Positions 35,540 through 44,538 of a DNA stretch of 53,439 nucleotides are shown piece after piece. Position numbers and translations under genes: made by a program. Below the pieces are notes generated by a model, which worked only from the letters and a program-made list of their open reading frames with translations, was not told the DNA's origin and made no database searches. Source of the DNA: DASZGI01 sp035938995 (GTDB lineage Bacteria; Actinomycetota; Actinomycetes; Streptomycetales; Catenulisporaceae); NCBI RefSeq assembly GCF_035938995.1, contig NZ_DASZGI010000020.1, forward strand, positions 1 to 53,439, read 5' to 3'. The first letter of the stretch is position 1; each line of letters begins with the position of its first letter.

Positions 35540-36613
35540 GTGAAGAAGGCCATCAAGATGACGGCGGCGCTCGCGGCGGTCGGTCTCGCCGCAGCTTGCG
35601 GCTCGAAGCCGGTCAGCAGTTCCGGCTCGTCGTCAACCGCGTCTAGCTCGAGCAGCTTCAGCGCGTGTATGGTCACCGACACCGGGGGTATCGACGACCA
35701 CTCGTTCAACGCGGCGGCGTGGGCGGGCATGCAGAAGGCGCAGTCCGACGGCAAGGCGAAGGTGCGCTACGTCCAGTCCACCACCGAGAACGACTACGTG
35801 CCGAACATCAACTCGCTGGTCTCGCAGAGCTGCAACCTCGTGGTCACGGTCGGCGGCCTGATGGGCGACGCCACGAAGTCCGCCGCGGCCTCGCACGGCA
35901 GCCAGAAGTTCGCCATCGTCGACTCCAACTCCATCACGCCGAACGTCAAGGGCCTTGAGTTCAACACCGCGCAGGGCGCCTTCCTCGGCGGGTACCTGGC
36001 GGCCGGCATGAGCAAGTCGGGCAAGGTCGCCACCTTCGGCGGTCTGAACATCGGACCGGTGACGGTCTACATGGACGGCTTCTGGGAGGGCGTCCAGTAC
36101 TACAACAAGCAGCACAGCACCAGCGTCCAAGTGCTCGGCTGGAACGAGACCACGCAGCAGGGCTCGTTCGCCAACTCCTTTACCGACCAGAACGCCGGTA
36201 AGCAGCTGACCAGCGGCTTCGTAAGCCAGGGAGCGGACATCATCTTCCCGGTGGCCGGCGGCACCGGACTCGGCGCGCTGGCCGCGGCCCAGCAGTCCAA
36301 CGGCTCGCTGACGGCGATCTGGGTCGACACCGACGGCTGCGTCTCGGCCGCGAACTACTGCTCGGTGATCCTCACCTCTGTTCTCAAGGGCATCGCCGAC
36401 GCGGTGACCAAGACCGTCGAGGACTCCTCCGCGGGCAACTTCAGCGAGACCGCGTACATCGGCACGCTGGCCAACGGCGGCACCGGCCTCGCGGACTACC
36501 ACGACTTCGCCTCCAAGGTCCCCGCCTCCCTGCAGAGCGAGCTGGCCACGGTGAAGCAGAACATCATCAACGGCACTATCACGATCACCTCTAAGGCGCA
36601 GCCGACCAGCTGA
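35540..36613 (+). CDS. BMP family substrate-binding lipoprotein
   Basis: A 357-residue extracytoplasmic binding protein of a nucleoside ABC transporter. The start is GTG (VKKAIKMTAALAAVGLAAACGS) with CAGGAGG 6-12 bases upstream; the signal peptide ends in a lipobox-like LAAAC, followed by a Ser-rich linker. The BMP/PnrA domain shows MVTDTGGIDDHSFNAAAW (nucleoside-binding Asp), TVGGLMGDAT and FPVAGGTGLGA. First gene of an operon with ATPase, two permeases, cdd, deoA and add, which supports nucleosides as substrate. Confidence 0.93.
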   Translation: MKKAIKMTAALAAVGLAAACGSKPVSSSGSSSTASSSSSFSACMVTDTGGIDDHSFNAAAWAGMQKAQSDGKAKVRYVQSTTENDYVPNINSLVSQSCNLVVTVGGLMGDATKSAAASHGSQKFAIVDSNSITPNVKGLEFNTAQGAFLGGYLAAGMSKSGKVATFGGLNIGPVTVYMDGFWEGVQYYNKQHSTSVQVLGWNETTQQGSFANSFTDQNAGKQLTSGFVSQGADIIFPVAGGTGLGALAAAQQSNGSLTAIWVDTDGCVSAANYCSVILTSVLKGIADAVTKTVEDSSAGNFSETAYIGTLANGGTGLADYHDFASKVPASLQSELATVKQNIINGTITITSKAQPTS

Positions 36614-36637
36614 GCGCGCGCATTAACGGGGCGGCTG

Positions 36638-36674
36638 CGGGGCGGATGTCCGGCTGGGCCGGGCGTCCGCCCCG
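36638..36674 (+). terminator. Intercistronic hairpin between BMP and ATPase genes
   Basis: CGGGGCGGA (36638-36646) pairs with TCCGCCCCG (36666-36674). No U-tract. It may partly stop transcription so that the binding protein is made in excess. Confidence 0.45.
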
Positions 36675-36739
36675 TCCGCGCCCCATCGGCCTCGATAGCC
36701 TCCACCGGCCACACTCCTTCGCACGGAAAGGGCCTGAGG

Positions 36740-38401
36740 GTGCGTCTGGAACTGCGCGGGATCACCAAGCGGTTCGGATCCCTGGTCGCCAACGACCGGA
36801 TCGACCTGGTCGTCGAACCCGGCGAGATCCACTGCCTGCTCGGCGAGAACGGCGCCGGCAAGTCCACGCTGATGAACGTCCTGTACGGGCTCTACCACCC
36901 GGACGAGGGCGAGATCCTGGTCGACGGCGAGGCCAAGGACTTCCACGGGCCGCGCGACGCGATCGCCGCGGGGATCGGCATGGTCCACCAGCACTTCATG
37001 CTCGTGCCGGTGTTCACGGTCGCGGAGAACGTGATCCTCGGCGACGAACCGGTGTCGGCCGCGTCCGGCGGGCCGCTGGTCGGTTGGCTGGACCGGCGCC
37101 GGGCCCGCAAGCACGTGCGCGAGGTGTCCGAGCGGTACGGCCTGCCGGTCGATCCGGACGCCCGGGTGGAGAACCTGCCGGTCGGCGTGCAGCAGCGGGT
37201 CGAGATCGTCAAGGCCCTGGTCCGCGAGGCGCAGGTGCTCATCCTGGACGAGCCGACCGCGGTGCTGACCCCGCAGGAGATCGACGAGCTGTTCGCGGTG
37301 ATGAACACGCTGCGCGCGGCGGGCAAGTCGATCGTCTTCATCACGCACAAGCTCAAGGAGGTCAAGGCGATCGCCGACCGGATCACCGTGATCCGGCGCG
37401 GCCGGGTCGTCGGCGAGGCGACCCCCGCGATGACCGAGCAGGACCTGGCGTCGATGATGGTCGGCCGCGACGTGCGGCTCACCGTGGAGAAGGGGCCTGC
37501 CGCGCTGGGCGGCCCGGCGCTCGACGTGCGCGGCCTGACCGTCCTCGACCGGCACGGCAACGCGGCCGTCGACGACATCTCGTTCACCGTGCGGGCGGGC
37601 GAGATCCTGGGCATCGCCGGCGTGGACGGCAACGGTCAGTCCGAGCTGGTCCAGGCGATCATGGGGTTGCTGCCCACGCAGGCCGGCTCGATCACGCTCG
37701 ACGGCAAGCAGTTGGTCGGCCTCGCCCCGCGCAAGGTGCTGGACGCGGGCGTCGGCTTCGTGCCGGAGGACCGGTCGCACGACGGCCTGGTCGGCGATTT
37801 CACCGTCGCTGAGAACCTGGTGCTCGACCTCTATACGTCGGAGCCCTTCGCCGGGGTCTTCTCGCTGGACCTCGGCGAGATCCAGCGCAACGCCAAGCTG
37901 CGGGTCGAGGAGTTCGACATCCGCCCGGCCGACCCGGACCACCTCGCCGGGCAGCTGTCCGGCGGCAACCAGCAGAAGGTCGTCGTGGCCCGGGAGATGT
38001 CCCGCCCGCTGAGCCTGCTGGTCGCCTCCCAGCCGACCCGCGGCGTGGACGTCGGCGCGCAGGAGTTCATCCACAAGCGGATCGTGGGCGAACGGGACCA
38101 GGGGCGGCCGGTGGTCATCGTGTCCACCGAACTGGACGAGGTGCTCTCGCTGGCGGACGCTATCGCGGTGATGTACCGCGGCAAGATCGTCGGCACCGTG
38201 TCGCCCGACACCTCGCGCGAGGAGATCGGCCTGCTGATGGCCGGGATCACCGAGAACGGAGCGGCCGCGGTCGGCGAAGCGCCGGAGCAGACGGCGGCCG
38301 CGGCGCCGGATCACGACGGGGCCGAAGCCGGAACAGGGCACGCCGCGGAAACCGGGCACGACGACGAGACCGAGCGGGGTCCGCAGGAGGGACGTCCATG
38401 A
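36740..38401 (+). CDS. Nucleoside ABC transporter ATP-binding protein (two ATPase domains)
   Basis: A 553-residue protein with tandem ATPase domains, as in sugar and nucleoside importers. Domain 1 has Walker A GENGAGKST, a weak signature LPVGVQQR and Walker B LILDEPTAVLTP. Domain 2 has Walker A GVDGNGQSE (no Lys), a good signature LSGGNQQK and a modified Walker B LLVASQPTRGVDVG. So each composite site mixes intact and degenerate parts, normal for this family. The last 40 residues are acidic and disordered. GTG start; the stop overlaps the permease gene. Confidence 0.93.
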   Translation: MRLELRGITKRFGSLVANDRIDLVVEPGEIHCLLGENGAGKSTLMNVLYGLYHPDEGEILVDGEAKDFHGPRDAIAAGIGMVHQHFMLVPVFTVAENVILGDEPVSAASGGPLVGWLDRRRARKHVREVSERYGLPVDPDARVENLPVGVQQRVEIVKALVREAQVLILDEPTAVLTPQEIDELFAVMNTLRAAGKSIVFITHKLKEVKAIADRITVIRRGRVVGEATPAMTEQDLASMMVGRDVRLTVEKGPAALGGPALDVRGLTVLDRHGNAAVDDISFTVRAGEILGIAGVDGNGQSELVQAIMGLLPTQAGSITLDGKQLVGLAPRKVLDAGVGFVPEDRSHDGLVGDFTVAENLVLDLYTSEPFAGVFSLDLGEIQRNAKLRVEEFDIRPADPDHLAGQLSGGNQQKVVVAREMSRPLSLLVASQPTRGVDVGAQEFIHKRIVGERDQGRPVVIVSTELDEVLSLADAIAVMYRGKIVGTVSPDTSREEIGLLMAGITENGAAAVGEAPEQTAAAAPDHDGAEAGTGHAAETGHDDETERGPQEGRP

Positions 38402-39651
38402 CCACGGACACCACCCCGGAGGAGCGCGCCCAGGAGCAGGAACCCCTCGGCGGCTTCGGCGCCTCCCTCCAGAACATCTTCAGCGCCGAGAACTCGATCC
38501 TGGTGACCGTGCTGGCGATCGTGCTCGCCCTGATCGTCGGCGCGATCCTGATGGTGGTCTCGGACACCAGCGCCATGTCGAAGGCGGACTACTTCTTCCA
38601 GTCCCCGGGCGACTTCCTGTCGGCGGCCTGGCACGACATCTCCACCGGCTACTCGGCCCTGTTCAAGGGCGCCATCTTCGACCCGAAGACGGTCAACGGC
38701 ACCCCGTCCCAGTTCTTCGGGCCGATCACCGGCACCCTGCTGGACGCCACCCCGCTCATCTTCGGTGGGCTGGCCGTCTCGCTCGCCTTCCGCGGCGGTC
38801 TGTTCAACATCGGCGGCCAGGGCCAGCTCATCATGGGCGCGATCTTCGCCGGCTACGTCGGCTTCGCCTGGCACCTGCCGACCGGTCTGCACGTCATCGT
38901 CGCCGTCATCGCGGGCGCGATCGGCGGCGGGCTCTACGGCCTGCTCGTCGGCGTGCTCAAAGCCTGGCGCGGCGCGCACGAGGTCATCGTCACGATCATG
39001 TTCAACTACGCGGCCTTCCTCTTCTTAGGCTGGCTGCTCAACGCCAACGGCTTCCACGACCCGCACGTGTTCGGCCAGGCGGTCTCCAAGCCCGTGGACC
39101 CGAACGCCCGGCTGCCGCACCTGTTCGGCGACTCGGTCCCGACCGACATCAGCCTGGTGATCGCGATCGCCGCGGCCGTCGTCGTGTCCTGGTTCTTCCG
39201 GCGCTCCAAGCTCGGCTTCGAGGTGCGCGCGCTGGGCTTCAACCCGTTCGCCGCGCGCACCGCCGGCATCAACGTCGGACGCACCCGAATCCTCACCATG
39301 GCGCTGTCCGGCCTGCTGTTCGGCCTGGTCGGGGTCTGCCAGACGCTGGGCACCGCGAACGCCAACAACAACTCGCTGAGCCCGAACATCGACGCCAACC
39401 TCGGCTTCACCGCGATCACCGTCGCCCTGCTCGGCCGCAACAAACCGTGGGGCATCGTCTGGGCCGCGCTGCTGTTCGGCGCGTTCGATGCCGGTGCGCC
39501 GATCATGCAGGCCAGCGCGGGCATCCGGGTCGAGATCGTGTCCGTCATCGAGGCGCTGATCGTCATCTTCGTGGCCGCCCCGCGCCTGGTTCAGGAGATC
39601 TTCCGGCTGCGCGCCCGGCGCGCCGCCGCCGCGACAGGAGGCCAGGCGTGA
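38398..39651 (+). CDS. Nucleoside ABC transporter permease (first)
   Basis: A 417-residue membrane protein of the BPD_transp_2 family with about ten helices; FNIGGQGQLIMGAIFAGY and GFNPFAARTAGINVGR are the family signatures, the latter probably contacting the ATPase. The N-terminus has a 30-residue charged extension and a long periplasmic loop. ATG overlaps the ATPase stop by four bases; its TGA overlaps the next gene. Confidence 0.93.
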   Translation: MTTDTTPEERAQEQEPLGGFGASLQNIFSAENSILVTVLAIVLALIVGAILMVVSDTSAMSKADYFFQSPGDFLSAAWHDISTGYSALFKGAIFDPKTVNGTPSQFFGPITGTLLDATPLIFGGLAVSLAFRGGLFNIGGQGQLIMGAIFAGYVGFAWHLPTGLHVIVAVIAGAIGGGLYGLLVGVLKAWRGAHEVIVTIMFNYAAFLFLGWLLNANGFHDPHVFGQAVSKPVDPNARLPHLFGDSVPTDISLVIAIAAAVVVSWFFRRSKLGFEVRALGFNPFAARTAGINVGRTRILTMALSGLLFGLVGVCQTLGTANANNNSLSPNIDANLGFTAITVALLGRNKPWGIVWAALLFGAFDAGAPIMQASAGIRVEIVSVIEALIVIFVAAPRLVQEIFRLRARRAAAATGGQA

Positions 39652-40949
39652 CCACGACCAGCATCGCGGCACCCTCCGTCGGCACCGCCGCGAAGTCCGG
39701 GCGGGCCAACCTGATCGCCGGGCTCTCGCAGGCGGTCATCGGGGTCTACGCGGTCTTCGCGTTCGGCCTCGGCGCCCGCACCCAGCACAGCGCCAAAGCG
39801 GCCGTCGGCATGGCGCTGAACCCGAACGCCCCCGGCGCGCTCCACATGCAGCAGTTCCCGGCCGCCCCGGTCGCCATCGCCCTCGGCGCGTTGTGCACCG
39901 TCTGCGGCCTGGTCCGCGCCTTTGTCACGGTGAGCACCGTCGGACGGCGTTGGCTCACCTCCGGATACGTGCTCGCGTTCGTCCTGGCGTTCCTGGTCTG
40001 GGCCTCGGCCGGAACCAGCGGACGCGGCGGCATCAGCCTGCCCTTCGCGATCCAGAACACCCTGATCGCCGCGGTCCCGCTGATCCTCGGAGCGCTGTGC
40101 GGCGTCATCTGCGAGCGCTCCGGTGTGGTCAACGTCGCGATCGAGGGCCAGTTCCTGTTCGGCGCCTTCGCCGGCGCGATGGCCGCGACGATGGCCAACT
40201 CCGTCTGGGTCGGGCTGATCGCCGGCTGCTTCGGCGGCGCGCTGCTCGGCGCCCTGCTCGCGGTGCTGGCGAACCGATACCACATCGAGCAGGTCGTCCT
40301 CGGCGTCGTGCTCAACGTCTTCGCCCTGGGCCTGACCAGCTTCCTGTACACCCAGGTGCTGGCCCCGAACCAGAGCAGTTACAACAACCCGCCGATCTTC
40401 CAGGCGATCCGCATCCCCGGCCTGGCCAGCATCCCGGTGATCGGCGAAGCGCTGTTCGACAACAACATCATCCTCTACGCCACGTTCGTGATCGTCGTGA
40501 TCGTGGAGATCGCCCTCTTCCGCACGCGCTGGGGCCTGCGCACGCGCGCGGTGGGGGAGCACCCGCGCGCGGCCGACACCGTCGGCATCAAGGTCCTGGG
40601 CACCCGCTACCGCAACGTCATCCTGGCCGGGCTGCTCTCCGGGCTCGGCGGCGTGTGGCTGTCGATCGGGCAGGTCGGCGCGTTCACCACCAACATGTCC
40701 TCCGGCAAGGGCTTCATCGCCCTCGCCGCGCTGATCGTCGGCCGCTGGTCGCCGGTCGGCGCGCTCGGCGCGGCGCTGCTGTTCGGCTTCTTCGGCGGCC
40801 TCGGCCAGACCCTCTCCTCGCTGCAGACCGGCGTGCCGAGCCAGTTCCTGTCCATGGCCCCGTACTTGGTCACGGTGTTCGTGGTGGCCTCGCTCGGCGG
40901 CCTGGTGCGGCCCCCGGCGGCCGAGAACCAGCCGTTCGTCAAGGGGTGA
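39648..40949 (+). CDS. Nucleoside ABC transporter permease (second)
   Basis: A 433-residue membrane protein, paralogue of the first permease: NVAIEGQFLFGAFAGAM and GEHPRAADTVGIKVLG match its signatures. It starts with GTG overlapping the upstream TGA (GTGA), fixing the start. The two permeases form a heterodimeric channel. Confidence 0.93.
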   Translation: MTTTSIAAPSVGTAAKSGRANLIAGLSQAVIGVYAVFAFGLGARTQHSAKAAVGMALNPNAPGALHMQQFPAAPVAIALGALCTVCGLVRAFVTVSTVGRRWLTSGYVLAFVLAFLVWASAGTSGRGGISLPFAIQNTLIAAVPLILGALCGVICERSGVVNVAIEGQFLFGAFAGAMAATMANSVWVGLIAGCFGGALLGALLAVLANRYHIEQVVLGVVLNVFALGLTSFLYTQVLAPNQSSYNNPPIFQAIRIPGLASIPVIGEALFDNNIILYATFVIVVIVEIALFRTRWGLRTRAVGEHPRAADTVGIKVLGTRYRNVILAGLLSGLGGVWLSIGQVGAFTTNMSSGKGFIALAALIVGRWSPVGALGAALLFGFFGGLGQTLSSLQTGVPSQFLSMAPYLVTVFVVASLGGLVRPPAAENQPFVKG

Positions 40950-40957
40950 GGCGGCCG

Positions 40958-41368
40958 ATGCCGAGCACCGAGGTGGCCGGGCCGCTGATCGACTGGGAGT
41001 CGCTGCGCGAGGTGGCGCGCGAGGCGATGCGGCATGCCTACGCCCCCTACTCGAAGTTTCCGGTCGGCGCGGCGGCCCTGGTCGACGACGGCCGGATCGT
41101 CTCGGGCTGCAACGTGGAGAACGCCTCCTACGGGCTCACCCTCTGCGCCGAGTGCGGCCTGGTCTCCGCGCTGCACGCGAGCGGCGGCGGCCGGCTGGTC
41201 GCGTTCGCCTGCGTGGACGCCGCCGGGCTGTCCCTGATGCCGTGCGGCCGGTGCCGCCAGCTGCTCTACGAACACGGCGGTCCCAGGCTGCTGCTGGACA
41301 CCCCGCGCGGGATCCAGACCATGGCCGAGATGCTCCCGCAGGCCTTCGGCCCGGAGAACCTCCGATAA
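40958..41368 (+). CDS. cdd: Cytidine deaminase
   Basis: Deaminates cytidine and deoxycytidine to uridines. A 136-residue enzyme with the zinc ligands and catalytic Glu in NVENASYGLTLCAE and MPCGRCRQ. It starts 8 bases after the permease stop with GGGGTGAGG upstream. In the operon it prepares imported pyrimidine nucleosides for DeoA. Confidence 0.95.
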   Translation: MPSTEVAGPLIDWESLREVAREAMRHAYAPYSKFPVGAAALVDDGRIVSGCNVENASYGLTLCAECGLVSALHASGGGRLVAFACVDAAGLSLMPCGRCRQLLYEHGGPRLLLDTPRGIQTMAEMLPQAFGPENLR

Positions 41369-41413
41369 CGCCGCACGGCGCAGACCCAGAACGACGAAAC
41401 CGAGGTGCCGGCC

Positions 41414-42781
41414 ATGGACGCCGTCGACGTGATCCGGACCAAGCGGGACCGCCGCGAGCTGACCGATGAGCAGATCGGGTGGGTGATCCGCGCCTACACC
41501 GCCGGAGCGGTCGCCGACGAGCAGATGTCCGCGCTGGCGATGGCGATCCTGCTCAACGGGATGAACCGCCGCGAGATCAACACCTGGACCGATGCGATGA
41601 TCGGCACCGGAGAGCGGATGGACTTCGCCGTGCTCGACCGGCCGACCGCCGACAAGCACTCGACCGGGGGCGTCGGCGACAAGATCACGCTGCCGCTCGC
41701 GCCGCTCGTCGCCTCCTGCGGCGCGGCGGTGCCGCAGCTGTCCGGCCGGGGACTCGGCCACACCGGCGGCACACTGGACAAGCTCGAGTCGATCCCCGGC
41801 TGGCGCGCGCAGCTGTCCAACGAGGAGATGTTCGCCGTGCTGCGCGACGTCGGCGCGGTGGTCTGCGCGGCCGGGGACGGCCTCGCTCCCGCGGACAAGA
41901 AGCTCTACGCGCTGCGTGACGTCACCGGCACGGTCGAGTCGATCCCGCTGATCGCCTCGTCGATCATGTCCAAGAAGATCGCCGAGGGTACCGGCGCGCT
42001 CGTCCTGGACGTCAAGGTCGGCTCCGGCGCGTTCATGAAGGACCTCGAGCAGGCCCGCACCCTCGCCGAGATGATGGTCGCCCTCGGCGCCGACCACGGC
42101 GTGCGCACGGTCGCCCTGCTCACGGACATGGACACGCCGCTCGGCCTGACCGCCGGAAACGCCCTCGAGGTGCGCGAGTCGGTGGAGGTGCTGGCCGGCG
42201 GCGGCCCGGCGGACGTGGTCGAGCTGACCCTCGCGCTGGCCCGCGAGATGCTCGCCGCGGCCGGGATCGCGGGCGCCGATCCGGCGAAGAAGCTGGCCGA
42301 CGGCTCGGCCATGGACGCGTGGCGGCGCATGATCCGGGCACAGGGCGGCAATCCCGACGCGTCGCTGCCCACCGCCCGCGAGCAGCACATCGTGACCGCT
42401 CCGGCCTCCGGCGTCCTCACCCGGCTGGACGCACTCGCGGTCGGTGTCGCGGCGTGGCGGCTCGGTGCCGGGCGCGCCCGCAAGGAGGACCCGGTGCAGG
42501 CGGGAGCCGGCGTCGAACTGCACGCCAAGCCGGGCGACCGGATCATGGCCGGCGCGCCGCTGCTCACGCTCCACACCGACACGCCTGAACGCTTCGAGGC
42601 CGCCCTGGAGGCGCTGTCGGACGCGTACGACATCGGCGGTGCATTAGCTGACGCAGCATTATCCGATACGGCATCATCCGACGCAGCATCACCAAACGCA
42701 CCGTCACCAAACGCACCGTCAGACGCAAGCGCATCCGTGCGCTCGTCGCGTCCGCTCATCCTGGACCGCATAACCAACTAG
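41414..42781 (+). CDS. deoA: Thymidine phosphorylase
   Basis: Splits thymidine and deoxyuridine with phosphate to base and deoxyribose-1-phosphate. A 455-residue enzyme with the KHSTGGVGDK phosphate and nucleoside loop, SGRGLGHTGGTLDKLES and DVKVGSGAFMK. A GAGG ribosome site is 8 bases before ATG 41414. The C-terminus has an extra 45-residue Ser/Ala/Asp/Pro tail built of 15-base repeats, ending in a short LILDRITN. It lies 45 bases after cdd. Confidence 0.95.
   Translation: MDAVDVIRTKRDRRELTDEQIGWVIRAYTAGAVADEQMSALAMAILLNGMNRREINTWTDAMIGTGERMDFAVLDRPTADKHSTGGVGDKITLPLAPLVASCGAAVPQLSGRGLGHTGGTLDKLESIPGWRAQLSNEEMFAVLRDVGAVVCAAGDGLAPADKKLYALRDVTGTVESIPLIASSIMSKKIAEGTGALVLDVKVGSGAFMKDLEQARTLAEMMVALGADHGVRTVALLTDMDTPLGLTAGNALEVRESVEVLAGGGPADVVELTLALAREMLAAAGIAGADPAKKLADGSAMDAWRRMIRAQGGNPDASLPTAREQHIVTAPASGVLTRLDALAVGVAAWRLGAGRARKEDPVQAGAGVELHAKPGDRIMAGAPLLTLHTDTPERFEAALEALSDAYDIGGALADAALSDTASSDAASPNAPSPNAPSDASASVRSSRPLILDRITN
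42641..42730 (+). repeat. 15-base tandem repeats in the deoA tail
   Basis: Six units of exactly 15 bases start at 42641, 42656, 42671, 42686, 42701 and 42716; typical unit GCATCATCCGACGCA. They encode (S/A)-rich pentapeptides such as ASSDA and APSPN and are less GC-rich than the gene. Confidence 0.9.
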
Positions 42782-42790
42782 GGTGCTGCG

Positions 42791-43897
42791 GTGACTGAAT
42801 CGACCCTCCCCACCCCCGACGAGATCAAGCAGGCCCCGAAAGTCGCCCTGCACGATCACCTCGACGGCGGCCTGCGCCCGCAGACCGTCATCGAACTGGC
42901 TGATCTGGCCGGCTACACCGGACTGCCCGACCGCGACGCCGCGAAGCTGGGCGCCTGGTTCCGCGACGCAGCCGACTCCGGCTCGCTGCCGCGCTACCTC
43001 GAGACCTTCGACCACACCATCGCGGCCATGCAGACCGCCGACGCGCTGCGCCGGGTCGCCGCCGAGACCGTGGAAGATCTGGCCGCGGACGGCGTCGTCT
43101 ACGCCGAGAGCCGCTTCGCGCCGGAGCAGCACCTGCGCAACGGGCTGAGCCTCGACGAGGTGGTCGAGGCGGTCAACGCGGGCCTGCGCGAGGGCGAGGA
43201 GCGGGCCGCGGTCGCGGGCCACTTCATCAAGGTCGGCACGATCGTGTGCGCCATGCGGCAGAACCTGGAGCCCGGCCACAGCCTTCGGATCGCCGAACTC
43301 GCGGTGCGGCACCGGGACACCGGCGTCGTCGGCTTCGACATCGCCGGGCCCGAACTCGGCTTCGGCCCGGACCTGCACGCCGACGCCTTCAAGTACCTGC
43401 GCGAACAGTTCTTCCGGTTCACGATCCACTCCGGCGAGGCCGACGGCCCGTCCTCGGTCGGCGCCGCGGTGCTCAACGGCGCGGACCGGCTCGGCCACGG
43501 CGTGCGGATCATCGAGGACATCGACTTGACCGAGGAGGAGCCCAAGCTCGGCCGGCTCTCGGCCTACGTGCGGGACAAGCGGATCGCGCTCGAGGTCTGC
43601 CCCAGCTCCAACCTGCAGATCGGGCTCGCCGGCGACATCGCCGACCACCCGATCCAGAAGCTGTACGAGCTCGACTTCAACATCACAGTCAGCTGCGACA
43701 ACCGGCTGATGAGCGGCACCTCGATGAGCCGCGAGCTGGGCCTGCTGGTGGACACCTTCCACTGGGACCTGTCCGACCTGGAACTGGTCGCCCTCAACGG
43801 CATCGACGCCGCGTTCCTGCCGCACGACGTGCGCGACGCGATCGCCGACCAGATCATCAACCGCTTCGTCGACCTGCGCGGCGACGAAGAAGAGTAG
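42791..43897 (+). CDS. add: Adenosine deaminase
   Basis: Converts adenosine and deoxyadenosine to inosines. A 368-residue metal enzyme with the zinc ligands in LHDHLDGG, substrate loops, the catalytic HSGEADGP (His, Glu) and the CPSSNLQ and SCDNRLMSGTSM segments with the last ligand Asp. GTG start 9 bases after deoA; last gene of the operon. Confidence 0.95.
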   Translation: MTESTLPTPDEIKQAPKVALHDHLDGGLRPQTVIELADLAGYTGLPDRDAAKLGAWFRDAADSGSLPRYLETFDHTIAAMQTADALRRVAAETVEDLAADGVVYAESRFAPEQHLRNGLSLDEVVEAVNAGLREGEERAAVAGHFIKVGTIVCAMRQNLEPGHSLRIAELAVRHRDTGVVGFDIAGPELGFGPDLHADAFKYLREQFFRFTIHSGEADGPSSVGAAVLNGADRLGHGVRIIEDIDLTEEEPKLGRLSAYVRDKRIALEVCPSSNLQIGLAGDIADHPIQKLYELDFNITVSCDNRLMSGTSMSRELGLLVDTFHWDLSDLELVALNGIDAAFLPHDVRDAIADQIINRFVDLRGDEEE

Positions 43898-43962
43898 GCG
43901 CGAGGGAAAAGCGAAAGCACCGAGCACGGCGCGTCGCCCCCGGGGAAGAGCGGCCTTGTCCG

Positions 43963-44538
43963 CTACTCGCCGGTGGGCGACGCGGACCCGGCACCCTGCA
44001 GCGGTACCGGCACGTACTGGATCGTGGTGTCCGAACAGCCGACCCAGATCATGCTCGAGGGCTGGCCCATCTGCTCTATCCCGATCGAGTCGGTCCCGTC
44101 GATGTACTGCATCGTGCAGATGAACTCCGAGCGGGCGCGCGAGGTCAGCGGCGAGGAGAGCCCGAAGGCGTACCGCTCCTGCTCGGCGTTGGGCGTGGCC
44201 AGCAGCTTCGCCGGGAGCGCCGAGGTGTAGCCCTGCGCCTTCTCGTCGGCGGTCGGGCCGTTCAGCAGCTGGCGCAGGACGAATCCCTCGTTGACTGTGC
44301 TCGTGGCCGGCCGGTAGACGGGGGCCAGCTTGTCGCCCTGGTAGAAGAAGAGAACGTACTGGTCCGAGCCGATCGTCGCGGGCAGACCGTTCGGTGCGGA
44401 CGCCGGGGCCGCGGCGGGGGCGGCGCCGAGCGAGGTGATGCCGCTCGGCTCGATGCCGCAGGCGGCGAGCGCGGGCAGCAGCGCGGCGCAGCCGACGACC
44501 AGCCGGACCCGGCTGCGTCTGCCGCCTCGCGCGATCAC
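43963..44538 (-). CDS. Lipoprotein with GerMN-like domain, coupled to AfsQ2
   Basis: A 191-residue lipoprotein: signal peptide with the canonical lipobox LAAC (ALLPALAACG), an Ala/Pro linker, then a GerMN-like domain (QYVLFFYQGDKLAPV, LLNGPTADEKAQG, SALPAK). The GTG at 44538 overlaps the sensor-kinase stop (GTGA). In streptomycetes the gene after afsQ2 also encodes a lipoprotein, which suggests that it modulates or senses for the kinase outside the membrane. Confidence 0.8.
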   Translation of the reverse strand: MIARGGRRSRVRLVVGCAALLPALAACGIEPSGITSLGAAPAAAPASAPNGLPATIGSDQYVLFFYQGDKLAPVYRPATSTVNEGFVLRQLLNGPTADEKAQGYTSALPAKLLATPNAEQERYAFGLSSPLTSRARSEFICTMQYIDGTDSIGIEQMGQPSSMIWVGCSDTTIQYVPVPLQGAGSASPTGE

